7,005 nucleotides of DNA, taken from contig DIYB01000021.1 in NCBI GenBank assembly GCA_002428865.1, forward strand, positions 7,809-14,813, in the 5' to 3' direction. The position numbers and the translations under genes were made by a program. Source of the DNA: Patescibacteria group bacterium UBA6065. Lineage in GTDB: Bacteria; Patescibacteriota; Minisyncoccia; Phycocordibacterales; UBA6065. This document shows, piece by piece, positions 1-6,532 of the stretch; the stretch's first letter is position 1, and every line of letters starts with the position of its first letter. The notes beneath the pieces are model-generated. The model saw only the letters and a program-made list of their open reading frames with translations. It did no database searches and was not told where the DNA came from.

Positions 1-30
1 AAACCGGCACACAAATGTGCGCCAGTTTTT
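1..30 (-). terminator. Hairpin terminator downstream of gyrA
   Basis: A hairpin begins 15 nt after the gyrA stop codon on the minus strand. The arms are 4-13 and 17-26. Read on the minus strand, all ten positions pair (ACUGGCGCAC with GUGUGCCGGU), two of them as G-U. Read on the plus strand, the same two positions become C-A mismatches, so the hairpin fits minus-strand RNA better. The U-run starts at the window edge (positions 3-1) and its length cannot be seen. The plus strand also has a T-run at 26-30, so it may additionally stop a convergent gene to the left. Confidence 0.6.
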
Positions 31-41
31 ATACACTTCCG

Positions 42-2525
42 TTAGAGACAGACGACGCTGGCGAGTGAGTCTCCGTCACGGAGCTTCATAACACGCACAC
101 CCTGCGTCGAGCGACCGAGAGTTGGGATCTCTTTGATATCTACCCTCACCACCTGCGACTTCTTTGACATCGCGACGATCTCCTCATCCTCATCCGTCAC
201 GGTCTTTGCAGATATGACCGGACCAGTCTTGTCTGTTACATTCATCGTGAGGATACCGGATCCGCCACGCTTCTGCGTCTTGTACTCCCCTGCCTCAGTC
301 GTTTTACCATAGCCGTTCTTTGAGATGACCATGATGCGCGGATTCTTTGCGTCTTTGCGTACGATATCTGCCGAGACAACCGCATCACCCTTGCCGAGGT
401 TAATACCACGGACACCCATAGCGGCACGCCCCATCTCACGCACATCAGACTCTTTGAATCGTATCGACTGACCCTCAGTCGTGATGATCGAGACATCGTC
501 ACCCTTTGAGACGAAATTGACTGAGATGAGCTCATCACCTGACTCGAGCGTAATCGCGATCAATCCACTCTTGCGCACATCGTGGAAACTATCAGCCTTC
601 ACTTTCTTTGCGGTCCCCTGCTTGGTCACCATCATCATCGAGAGCCCAGCAGCCTGCTTTGATTCCTTTGGCATCGGGAGAATCGAAGTGATCTTCTCAT
701 CGCCAGAGATAGCGAGGAAATTGACGATAGCCTTGCCCTTTGTTGCGCGCTTGCCTTCGGGGAGCTCGTACATCTTGAGCTGGTACGCCTTGCCCTTGTC
801 TGTAAAGAAGAGAATATCGGCATGAGTATTTGCGGTGACGAGTTTGGTCACAAAGTCCTCCTCTTTAGTATCAAGATCGATGACGCCCACACCGCCACGG
901 CGCTGCTTTCGATATTCGTCTGGCATCGTACGCTTCACGTATCCACCCTGAGTGAGTACGAGCACGTTCTCGACATCTGGAATGAGGTCCTCATCCTTGA
1001 TCTCCTTGACCCCGCCTTTGACCACGCGAGTGCGTCGGTCGTCGCCATACTTCTCCTTGATCTCGACAAGTTCTTTTTTGATGACAGCGAGAATCTTCTT
1101 TGGACTCTTCAAGAGATCCTTGAGTTCAGCGATGAGTGCCTGAACCGCGGTGAGCTCATCCTCAATCTTCTTGCGTTCGAGACCAGCGAGCTTCTGGAGA
1201 CGCATATCGAGAATAGCTTGCGCCTGAATCTCCGAGAACTTGAACGTCTTGATGAGGCCCTGCTTTGCCTCCTCGACATCCTTGGACTTTTTGATGAGCT
1301 TGATGATCTCGTCGATATGATCGAGTGCCTTCTTCAAACCGAGGAGGATATGCTCCCTCTCTTCTGCTTTGCGGAGGTCGTAGGCAGTACGACGCTTCAC
1401 TACCTCGACACGATGCTCGACAAATGATTCGAGAATACTCTTGAGCGAGAGAGTTTCGGGAACGCCCTTGGATAGAGCGACGATGTTGAGATGAAATGTC
1501 TCCTCGAGCTGGGTGTGCTTGTAGAGGAAGTTGAGTACTTTTTGCGGATGCGCATTCTGCTTGAGATCGATGACAATACGAATGTCCTTTGTGCTCTCGT
1601 CACGAAGACCTTTGATACCCTCGATCTTCTTCTCACGGACGAGATCAGCAATTGCTACGATGAGGTCAGCTTTGACGACACGATACGGGATAGACGAGAT
1701 GATGATCTGTTGGACACCGTGCTTGTTCTCGACGATTTCGGCATCACCACGGCAGACGATACCGCCACGACCAGTCGTGTAGGCGTGATGGATATCTTTC
1801 TCATTGAAAATAGCGCCTCCAGTCGGAAAATCAGGACCTTGAACATACGAGAGGAGATCCTCAGTGGCGAGCTCAGGATCGTCGATGAGTGCGACGGTCG
1901 CATCGATCACTTCGCGGAGGTTGTGCGGAGGAATATTTGTCGCCATACCGACAGCGATACCGAGCGTGCCATTCAAAAGCAGATTAGGCACTGCGGTCGG
2001 GAGAACCGATGGCTCCTTTCTCGTGTTGTCATAGTTGGGGCGGAAATCGACCGTCTCTTTTTCGAGATCACGGAGGAGCTCGCCTGCAAGACGAGACATT
2101 TTCGCTTCGGTATAGCGCATTGCCGCAGCACCATCACCATCGATCGAGCCGAAGTTGCCTTGACCGACAATGAGCGGGTAACGCATGGAGAAATCCTGCG
2201 CCATTTTCACCATCGCGTCGTAGACTGCGACATCACCGTGTGGATGGTACTTACCGAGCACATCACCCACCACAGTCGCTGACTTACGTGTCTTTGCAGA
2301 CGCAGTGAGGCCGATGTCGTTCATCGCATAGAGAATGCGACGATGCACTGGCTTCAATCCGTCACGAACATCAGGAAGTGCGCGCGATGTGATGACTGAC
2401 ATCGCATAGTCGAGATACGACTCACGCATCTCAGTAACGATGTTGCGAGGTAGGACACCCGATCCTGGTTCTCGCGGGCTCGTCGGTCGGTCATCCTTCG
2501 TATCTTCCGGTTTCTTTGCCATCAT
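42..2525 (-). CDS. gyrA: DNA gyrase subunit A
   Basis: 827 aa, normal length for GyrA. With GyrB it forms the A2B2 type II topoisomerase that introduces negative supercoils using ATP. GyrA carries the breakage-reunion and DNA-wrapping domains. Visible: the N-terminal YLDYAMSVI motif near residue 37, QRDR helix around HPHGD (94-98), catalytic tyrosine Y138 in [10 protein letters not shown] (E. coli Tyr122), coiled-coil arm at about 360-495, and a C-terminal beta-pinwheel from about 510. The GyrA box QRRGGVG at 541-547, with a related QKRGGSG at 751-757, marks it as gyrase rather than ParC. The usual quinolone-contact Ser83 position is Val99, while the Asp87 equivalent (D103) is kept. There is no acidic C-terminal tail. 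It starts with two ATGs (2525 and 2522) and I cannot choose between them; upstream purines are only a weak GAGAG. gyrB is not in the window. Confidence 0.98.
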   Translation of the reverse strand: MMAKKPEDTKDDRPTSPREPGSGVLPRNIVTEMRESYLDYAMSVITSRALPDVRDGLKPVHRRILYAMNDIGLTASAKTRKSATVVGDVLGKYHPHGDVAVYDAMVKMAQDFSMRYPLIVGQGNFGSIDGDGAAAMRYTEAKMSRLAGELLRDLEKETVDFRPNYDNTRKEPSVLPTAVPNLLLNGTLGIAVGMATNIPPHNLREVIDATVALIDDPELATEDLLSYVQGPDFPTGGAIFNEKDIHHAYTTGRGGIVCRGDAEIVENKHGVQQIIISSIPYRVVKADLIVAIADLVREKKIEGIKGLRDESTKDIRIVIDLKQNAHPQKVLNFLYKHTQLEETFHLNIVALSKGVPETLSLKSILESFVEHRVEVVKRRTAYDLRKAEEREHILLGLKKALDHIDEIIKLIKKSKDVEEAKQGLIKTFKFSEIQAQAILDMRLQKLAGLERKKIEDELTAVQALIAELKDLLKSPKKILAVIKKELVEIKEKYGDDRRTRVVKGGVKEIKDEDLIPDVENVLVLTQGGYVKRTMPDEYRKQRRGGVGVIDLDTKEEDFVTKLVTANTHADILFFTDKGKAYQLKMYELPEGKRATKGKAIVNFLAISGDEKITSILPMPKESKQAAGLSMMMVTKQGTAKKVKADSFHDVRKSGLIAITLESGDELISVNFVSKGDDVSIITTEGQSIRFKESDVREMGRAAMGVRGINLGKGDAVVSADIVRKDAKNPRIMVISKNGYGKTTEAGEYKTQKRGGSGILTMNVTDKTGPVISAKTVTDEDEEIVAMSKKSQVVRVDIKEIPTLGRSTQGVRVMKLRDGDSLASVVCL

Positions 2526-2573
2526 GGTGGATCGCTCTCAATTAAAAATAAGCGCAGTCGCTTTTGTGTGAGC

Positions 2574-2582
2574 AGTATAGCA
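2574..2582 (-). promoter_or_regulatory. Extended -10 promoter of gyrA
   Basis: On the minus strand the sequence reads TGCTATACT, an extended -10 element (TG-N-TATACT). Transcription would start near 2567, leaving about 40 nt of leader before the gyrA ATG. No good -35 is present at 16-18 bp, which is usual for extended -10 promoters. Confidence 0.6.
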
Positions 2583-2594
2583 TTTTTGAGGTCA

Positions 2595-2626
2595 TTGAGC
2601 GACTTGACATATATCTAAAATAGATT
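2595..2626 (+). promoter_or_regulatory. Probable promoter of the small membrane gene
   Basis: An AT-rich block contains a perfect TTGACA (2604-2609), but no clear -10 lies 16-18 bp from it. An alternative reading is TTGAGC (2595-2600), 15 bp, TAAAAT (2616-2621). The block also holds an inverted repeat, ATCTA-AAA-TAGAT, at 2613-2625. A plus-strand promoter here is likely from gene order, but its exact boxes are uncertain. Confidence 0.35.
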
Positions 2627-2651
2627 GAAATGAGGTTCAGAAACCCTCTTC

Positions 2652-2918
2652 ATGACCTCCTCATCCGCTCTCCTCAAAAAAGTGCTTATTACGCTCATTG
2701 CAGCCAGCGCACTATGTGTCGGTACCTATACGACAATCATGACATATCAATCTGGCACACATGCCGGCTGGAGTCTCGGTAAACGACTCTTTGGTTCTGT
2801 CCAACTCGGAATACTGTCCGCATACGCGGTCACTCTCCCCTTTCTCCTCGCGCACATGCTCTGGAAATGTCGTGAACAATTCGGACTGAACAACCCGGAT
2901 GCACCGCGCCCACGTTAG
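2652..2918 (+). CDS. Small two-helix membrane protein, unknown function
   Basis: 88 aa, family not recognised. Two hydrophobic segments are visible, about residues 11-30 (after a KK pair) and 48-71, joined by a short loop containing GKR, with a polar Pro/Arg-rich C-terminus. It looks like a small integral membrane protein with a helical hairpin. Two cysteines (C22, C73) do not form an obvious motif. The only Shine-Dalgarno-like purines are GAGG about 16 nt upstream, which is far. It is transcribed divergently from gyrA, and its stop codon lies inside its own terminator hairpin. Coding status rests on the clean hydrophobic pattern plus a well-placed promoter region and terminator; function cannot be inferred. 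Confidence 0.7.
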   Translation: MTSSSALLKKVLITLIAASALCVGTYTTIMTYQSGTHAGWSLGKRLFGSVQLGILSAYAVTLPFLLAHMLWKCREQFGLNNPDAPRPR

Positions 2919-2934
2919 TGGATGCGGTTTTTTT
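2903..2934 (+). terminator. Terminator overlapping the stop codon of the 88-aa gene
   Basis: ACCGC (2903-2907) pairs with GCGGT (2924-2928), and CCAC (2910-2913) with GTGG (2918-2921), around a GTTA loop with a 2x2 internal loop. Seven T follow (2928-2934). The TAG stop (2916-2918) lies within the hairpin. On the minus strand no U-run follows, so it does not obviously terminate the opposing operon. Confidence 0.8.
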
Positions 2935-2947
2935 ATATCATCCCCCT

Positions 2948-3307
2948 CTAAAGTGATGTGTCAGCTGGGTCAATTGGCGGAACCTCTTCGAACAAAATAC
3001 CTTCCATAGCATCAAACACAGGCTCTCCTTCGGTGGTGTCGACCGGCTCTGTGGCAGACGGAGACATGATGTCACTCAAACTCTCAACAAGCGCGCCCCA
3101 ACGAGCTCTCACATCATCAAACGCACCATCCGCGCTGACAGAAGGTGATTCGTCACCATCTGTTACAGACGAGAGTCGCGCGATGGTTGTAACGAGCCAG
3201 AAACCGAGAATCACCACTGTCACGACACATGCAACGCCGAGCGCAATGCGTTTGCGCTCTGATTCAGATTTTGTGCGTATCCTCTCTATGTATGAGATGA
3301 GGGACAT
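2948..3307 (-). CDS. Single-pass membrane protein, unknown function
   Basis: 119 aa, not recognised. The first 20 residues are basic and Ser/Glu/Arg-rich (likely cytoplasmic), followed by one strong transmembrane helix at about 21-43. The remaining roughly 75 residues are acidic and rich in Asp, Glu, Pro, Ser and Thr, probably outside the membrane and largely disordered. This bitopic layout suggests a membrane-anchored accessory protein, but no domain is visible. It starts 20 nt after the MBL-fold gene stop, so the two are probably co-transcribed; AGGG three bases before the ATG is a poor, close ribosome site. No clear terminator follows. The next gene converges from the left with 29 bp between stop codons. 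Confidence 0.75.
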   Translation of the reverse strand: MSLISYIERIRTKSESERKRIALGVACVVTVVILGFWLVTTIARLSSVTDGDESPSVSADGAFDDVRARWGALVESLSDIMSPSATEPVDTTEGEPVFDAMEGILFEEVPPIDPADTSL

Positions 3308-3327
3308 AAGCCCTGAGTAGTAGCAAG

Positions 3328-3954
3328 TTAAGCGACAGGCTCAAGTACCACCACATCCCCTTCTTTGCCTTCGAGATCCTTTTTCTTGAGCGTCAGCTTG
3401 TCGACTGGTACGACCTTCTCTTCACCAGACTCTTTGAGGAATGATTTGAGTGATGCAGCGTCATAGTGCATCGGGATGACAAGTTTGGGACCGAGTTTGA
3501 CCGCTACTTTCGCTGCTTCAGACGGCGAGAGAACGCCATTGCCACCGACTGGTACGAAAAGTATATCGATACCGTCGATCGACTCGACCGCCTCACTCGG
3601 GACATCTTTTGATAGAGCGCCGAGGAAACAGAGATTCATATTCTCAAGAGACACTGAATAAATCGTGTTGATACGATCTTCATCGCCATACTTTGACTCA
3701 GACTTGAACCCTTTTATAAATACATCTTTAACCTCATACTCACCCGGACCAGTGATAGAGAAAGCTCGCTTGTCTCCAAAGGAAACCTGATCAACACCAT
3801 TCATATCAGCGTGATTGGTCGAGATGAGTGCGACATCCGCACCAAACTTTGATGACTTCCATTTCTTTGAATCCTTCGATACAGGATTGAACGCGAGTGT
3901 GATATCGCCAAACTGGACCTTGAATGATTCTCCTCCGAGATGTGTGATTACCAT
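3328..3954 (-). CDS. MBL-fold protein with degenerate metal site
   Basis: 208 aa from the chosen ATG at 3954. It resembles the small metallo-beta-lactamase-fold hydrolases of the Lactamase_B_3/UPF0173 type: beta-strand start MVITHLGGESFKV, conserved GPGEYE (69-74), ILFVPVGG (131-138) and VIPMHYD (159-165). The metal ligands are mostly gone. The expected HxHxDH reads TNHADM (46-51), and the usual HLGD ligand region reads FLGA (110-113). Only H48, D50 and H163 remain, so hydrolase activity is doubtful. In-frame codons extend upstream to 4029 but would run across both divergent promoters, so I reject the longer start. It is probably the first gene of a two-gene operon with the membrane protein behind it. 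The fold is confident; the function is unknown. Confidence 0.88.
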   Translation of the reverse strand: MVITHLGGESFKVQFGDITLAFNPVSKDSKKWKSSKFGADVALISTNHADMNGVDQVSFGDKRAFSITGPGEYEVKDVFIKGFKSESKYGDEDRINTIYSVSLENMNLCFLGALSKDVPSEAVESIDGIDILFVPVGGNGVLSPSEAAKVAVKLGPKLVIPMHYDAASLKSFLKESGEEKVVPVDKLTLKKKDLEGKEGDVVVLEPVA

Positions 3955-3963
3955 AGTGAAAGA

Positions 3964-3992
3964 AGTATAAAGGATTCTATGATTTCTATCTA
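3964..3992 (-). promoter_or_regulatory. Promoter of the MBL-fold gene, possibly leaderless
   Basis: On the minus strand TAGATA (3992-3987), 17 bp, TATACT (3969-3964) form a plausible sigma70-type promoter. A start about 7 nt downstream would be near 3957, only some 3 nt before the ATG at 3954. No Shine-Dalgarno is present in that space, so the mRNA is probably leaderless or nearly so. Confidence 0.6.
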
Positions 3993-3994
3993 GA

Positions 3995-4022
3995 TTGACA
4001 TTTTGTATGACGAGCGCATAAT
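3995..4022 (+). promoter_or_regulatory. Strong promoter of the 400-nt RNA gene
   Basis: Consensus -35 TTGACA (3995-4000), a 16-bp spacer and -10 CATAAT (4017-4022). The start would be near 4028-4031. It diverges from the MBL promoter, whose -35 lies only 2 bp away (3987-3992), so the two may compete for polymerase. Confidence 0.85.
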
Positions 4023-4027
4023 GCCTC

Positions 4028-4434
4028 ACCAGAACGCGACCGAAAGCCTGATGAAACCAGCGTCAGACGAGAGGGTGTGACGAGTAATCGTTTCTCACGG
4101 AAAGCCGAGAGAATGGAACCACAAGTTCCCGAGACCCAGAACGTCGGTTAAGGGCCGAAAGAATCGGAAAAAACACCAAGAGTGTGTCCCGAAGCCACGA
4201 GTTGAAAGCTGCGTAGTGGTCCTACGGATGCGCGCAGTGCTGATTCGCATGCTCGGCCAGTGTGATAGGTGACCGACAGTCCCTATCGGCCAGCCAGATC
4301 TGGTTCATTGATCTGAAGCAACCCTGTCACGGAGACAGGAGCGCGGAGTGGTAGCGAAGAAGTGTGACGCTTTAGTCACATGGAGCTGCAGCGGTAGGTC
4401 GCAAGGCCGGTCTCTCACGAGACCGGCCTTTTTT
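4028..4434 (+). ncRNA. Unidentified structured RNA, about 400 nt
   Basis: A non-coding gene with its own strong promoter and terminator and no open frame of note. Its ends pair: GCGACC (4036-4041) with GGTCGC (4397-4402), enclosing 367 nt. Inside are successive local hairpins: 4048-4053/4061-4066, 4115-4119/4125-4129, 4155-4158/4164-4167, 4212-4216/4222-4226, 4228-4232/4246-4250, a long arm 4255-4258 + 4264-4273 / 4279-4291 with an AGTGT bulge, 4295-4300/4310-4315, 4323-4328/4334-4339 and 4363-4368/4375-4380. Loops are A/G-rich. The size and end-closing helix recall RNase P RNA or tmRNA, but neither the RNase P conserved regions (GAGGAAAGUCC, ACAGAA...GGCUUA) nor a tRNA-like end with GUUCRANUC is present. 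It may be a highly divergent known RNA or a new family. It sits directly upstream of rpsA on the same strand. Confidence 0.75.
4403..4434 (+). terminator. Terminator of the 400-nt RNA
   Basis: Perfect 10-bp stem GGCCGGTCTC (4405-4414) / GAGACCGGCC (4419-4428) with a TCAC loop, followed by T6 (4429-4434). It begins 2 nt after the RNA's closing helix. Confidence 0.95.
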
Positions 4435-4435
4435 C

Positions 4436-4464
4436 TTTACTTGGGAGCACTTTTCGTATAGTAT
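4436..4464 (+). promoter_or_regulatory. Candidate promoter of rpsA
   Basis: TTTACT (4436-4441), 17 bp, TAGTAT (4459-4464), each matching 4 of 6 consensus bases. It lies just beyond the terminator of the preceding RNA. The start would be near 4471, giving a leader of about 113 nt. An overlapping TATAGT (4457-4462) is the alternative -10. Confidence 0.5.
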
Positions 4465-4470
4465 GTCCCC

Positions 4471-4583
4471 CATCAGGTCTTCGGACCAGATTATTAGAAA
4501 ATCAGCTTTGGAGTAACCCTCCCTCTACGCACACGGCTACGAGACACGGATAGAGAGAGAACTTCGGGCACTTTTTCATTTAT
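4471..4583 (+). promoter_or_regulatory. rpsA leader without Shine-Dalgarno
   Basis: The 5' untranslated region contains a UUCG-capped hairpin (GGTC 4476-4479 / GACC 4484-4487) and GGAG/CTCC (4510-4513/4519-4522). The 16 nt before the ATG are pyrimidine/AT-rich with no GGAGG-like site. In enterobacteria the rpsA leader also lacks a strong Shine-Dalgarno and is used for autoregulation by S1; the same here is inference only. Confidence 0.4.
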
Positions 4584-5765
4584 ATGTTTGGAATTGGAAA
4601 GAAGAAAGAGGAGGTAAAGAAAGACGCACCAGCTGAGACCGTCACAAAAAGCGCAGCGACAAAAGTCGCAGCCACAGTCGACGCTGATGCAAAACCAAAG
4701 AAGGAGACCCTCATGGGCAAACTCCTCGCAGATACACAGATGCCACCGAATGCCGGCGACATCGTCGAGGGCAAGGTCATCGCGATAGACAAAAAAGGTG
4801 TCTTCGTCGATCTCCCTCCATTTGGTACCGGTATCATATTTGGCCGTGAGTATCTCATGGCACGCGACGTCATCAAGAAGATGGCGATTGGGGACACTAT
4901 CTCTGCAAAAGTTGTCGAAGCAAAAAACGCTGATGGCTACATCGAGCTCTCACTCAAAGAAGCTCGTCAGGCACTCATCTGGAGCGACGCGGAGACGGCT
5001 ATTGCAGCAAAGACCATATTCGAGCTTCCTATCAAGGAGGCAAATAAAGGTGGTCTCATCATCGATTGGCAAGGTATCCAGGGCTTCCTTCCTGCATCAC
5101 AGCTCAAGCCTGAGCACTATCCACGCGTCTCAGATGGCGACAAAGATGCAATCCTGAACGAACTCAAGAAGCTCGTCGGACAGAAGCTCGCGGTCTCGAT
5201 CATCACCGCACTACCTCAGGAAGGTAAGCTCATCTTCTCTGAGAAAAACTCAGTTGAGAAAGATCGTACTGAATCAGCTGCAAAATACACGGTCGGTGAT
5301 GTGCTCGATGGCAAGGTGACCGGCGCAGTCGACTTCGGTGTCTTCGTCAAAATTGAAGACGGACTCGAGGGACTCGTCCACATATCAGAGATCGACTGGG
5401 CGCTCGTCGACGATCCGAAAACACGTTTCAAGGTCGGTGACAAGGTTAAGGTAAAGATCATCGACATCAAGGACGGCAAGATCTCCCTCTCAATCAAGGC
5501 ACTCAAGCCGAACCCATGGCAAGAAGCAGGACAGAAATACAAGAAAGACATGGTTGTCCGAGGCATCATCATCAAATTCAACCGCCACGGCGCACTCGCT
5601 TCGATCGAGGAGGGTGTCGCGGGTCTCGTCCATGTGTCCGAGTTTGGTTCGGAGGAGAAACTTCGCCAGCACCTCGAACTCGGCAAGACGTATGATTTCA
5701 AGATCACGTTGTTTGATGCAACGAATCAGAAGATGACCCTCTCGTACGCTGGACCGAAGAAGTAA
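4584..5765 (+). CDS. rpsA: 30S ribosomal protein S1 (four S1 domains)
   Basis: 393 aa. S1 binds mRNA on the 30S subunit and helps load weakly initiated messages. Residues 1-55 are a Lys/Ala/Glu-rich, probably disordered extension. Four OB-fold S1 motifs follow at about 57-125 (GDIVEGKVIAIDKKGVFVDL), 145-220 (degenerate start, then KGGLIIDWQGIQGFLPASQL), 236-306 (VGDVLDGKVTGAVDFGVFVK, then GLVHISE) and 322-388 (MVVRGIIIKFNRHGALASI, then GLVHVSE). Proteobacterial S1 has six domains and about 557 aa; four domains and under 400 aa resembles the Firmicutes-type protein. The ATG at 4584 is used because the next Met (residue 44) would cut most of the extension; no Shine-Dalgarno supports either. It appears monocistronic, bounded by its own promoter and terminator and flanked on both sides by non-coding RNA genes. 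Confidence 0.95.
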   Translation: MFGIGKKKEEVKKDAPAETVTKSAATKVAATVDADAKPKKETLMGKLLADTQMPPNAGDIVEGKVIAIDKKGVFVDLPPFGTGIIFGREYLMARDVIKKMAIGDTISAKVVEAKNADGYIELSLKEARQALIWSDAETAIAAKTIFELPIKEANKGGLIIDWQGIQGFLPASQLKPEHYPRVSDGDKDAILNELKKLVGQKLAVSIITALPQEGKLIFSEKNSVEKDRTESAAKYTVGDVLDGKVTGAVDFGVFVKIEDGLEGLVHISEIDWALVDDPKTRFKVGDKVKVKIIDIKDGKISLSIKALKPNPWQEAGQKYKKDMVVRGIIIKFNRHGALASIEEGVAGLVHVSEFGSEEKLRQHLELGKTYDFKITLFDATNQKMTLSYAGPKK

Positions 5766-5768
5766 CAT

Positions 5769-5804
5769 CAACAAAAAACTGCTCATACGAGCAGTTTTTT
5801 GTTG
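5769..5804. terminator. Bidirectional terminator after rpsA
   Basis: A 16-bp perfect inverted repeat, 5769-5784 against 5789-5804, with loop ATAC. It has a GC core (CTGCTC/GAGCAG) flanked by A6 on the left and T6 on the right, so it works on both strands. It starts 3 nt after the rpsA stop. Confidence 0.93.
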
Positions 5805-5865
5805 TTTGTGTGCACAGGTGATATTTGACTTGTACGATATAAACGTTGGTAAATAAAAAAACATA

Positions 5866-5894
5866 TTGACGGTATCTGAAGGTACGTGTAGTCT
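5866..5894 (+). promoter_or_regulatory. Promoter of the 660-nt RNA
   Basis: TTGACG (5866-5871), exactly 17 bp, TAGTCT (5889-5894) with TG just upstream. The start would be near 5901. A second TTGACT lies at 5825-5830 with only a poor -10 (TAAATA, 5850-5855, 19 bp away). The intervening DNA is AT-rich, as expected for a promoter region. Confidence 0.6.
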
Positions 5895-5935
5895 ACTCCC
5901 CCGTAACGCTCTTCGACGTAGGCGAAGAAAACAAA

Positions 5936-5947
5936 GCGTGATTCCTC
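5936..5947 (+). repeat. 12-nt direct repeat, copy 1 (GCGTGATTCCTC)
   Basis: Exact match to 6308-6319, 372 nt further on within the same predicted RNA. Here its first bases (AGCGT, 5935-5939) pair with ACGCT at 5906-5910, leaving ATTCCTC unpaired. Confidence 0.7.
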
Positions 5948-6307
5948 ACCGAAGTTCGTGTGGAACAGCCAAAACTCAAGAGACCGCTCCATTGGAGATG
6001 GCACTCAGAGGGTTAAAGGACGCAAGTGCAGGAATGCACGAGTTCAGACTCGATCGAGTAAACCTCACACAAGAATACTTCCCCCTCACAAGGGATGTAT
6101 CGACTGCGAGCTCTCCTCGATTACCGGCAACGGAAACCGAACCAGAGAAGCTCCCTCACGGGATGCCGATCATTCGGACACAAGCCAAAAAGTCACTCAG
6201 CGATCCTGAAGCGACGTGCACACCTGTGTTTACAGGTCTCTCGCCCCGAGGCACACCACCTCGCTCCGAGTAGCACCGCATCGTGTAGTACCACTACCCA
6301 ACACCGA

Positions 6308-6319
6308 GCGTGATTCCTC
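6308..6319 (+). repeat. 12-nt direct repeat, copy 2 (GCGTGATTCCTC)
   Basis: Exact copy of 5936-5947. Here GCGTG (6308-6312) starts a local hairpin with CACGC (6328-6332), again placing ATTCCTC in a loop. In this copy the next base makes CCTCC. Confidence 0.7.
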
Positions 6320-6454
6320 CAACGAACCACGCGCTGTATGAGATCCACCTCATACCGGACGGGAGACTGGCTACACAGGCTCAATCGTTGATTCGCAGAG
6401 CGTAACTTAGACTAAACCAAAGCCCTTACCGGCCTCGGTCGTCTCGACAACGGC

Positions 6455-6502
6455 TCGGCGGGGCGAGGTCATGGACCACAAATCCTGACCTCGCCCTGCC
6501 GG
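6455..6502 (+). other. Long near-perfect RNA stem near the 3' end
   Basis: Arms 6455-6471 and 6486-6502 form 17 bp with only two U-G/G-U pairs; GGA/TCC (6473-6475/6483-6485) extends it after one bulged base. It is not directly followed by a U-run, so it is a structural domain rather than the terminator, which lies 30 nt on. Confidence 0.75.
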
Positions 6503-6532
6503 CCACTATCTTTTGTTCTTTACTGTTTAGAT

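Noticed and set aside
822..2282. Long plus-strand frames (201 and 263 codons) opposite gyrA
   Set aside because: They are complementary-strand shadows of gyrA with no promoter or ribosome site. gyrA is certain from its motifs.
3955..4029. 25-residue N-terminal extension of the MBL-fold protein
   Set aside because: It would cover its own -10/-35 boxes and the divergent RNA promoter, and the fold begins at MVITHLGGE.
4042..4054. GAAA and CTGATGA next to each other, resembling hammerhead ribozyme core elements
   Set aside because: They are separated by only two bases. In a hammerhead the stems III and I and the cleavage site must lie between them in this order, so the fold is impossible.
4028..4434. 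RNase P RNA or tmRNA
   Set aside because: GGAAAGCC (4099-4106) vaguely resembles RNase P conserved region I, and AAAGC could pair with GCTTT at 4369-4373, but the bulged U, the ACAGAA...GGCUUA partner and the GGUAAGAGC-type region are missing. No tRNA-like acceptor/T-arm exists for tmRNA.
5783..6004. 73-codon minus-strand frame with a rather protein-like first half (LEFWLFHTNFGEESRF...)
   Set aside because: No ribosome site. It runs into the AT-rich promoter region and rpsA terminator, and lies antisense to the predicted RNA. It remains the most plausible hidden peptide here and merits a homology search, but I cannot support it.
5866..6273. 135-codon plus-strand frame starting with TTG
   Set aside because: Its start coincides with the -35 box, it has an Arg run and Pro/Ser/Thr-rich low-information composition, and it lacks a ribosome site. 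It is better explained as chance within an RNA gene.
5890..6413. Long-range pairing AGTCTA (5890-5895) with TAGACT (6408-6413) as a closing helix of the 660-nt RNA
   Set aside because: The left arm overlaps the -10 box, so it would not be transcribed from the best promoter. A 6-bp match over this distance is easily due to chance.
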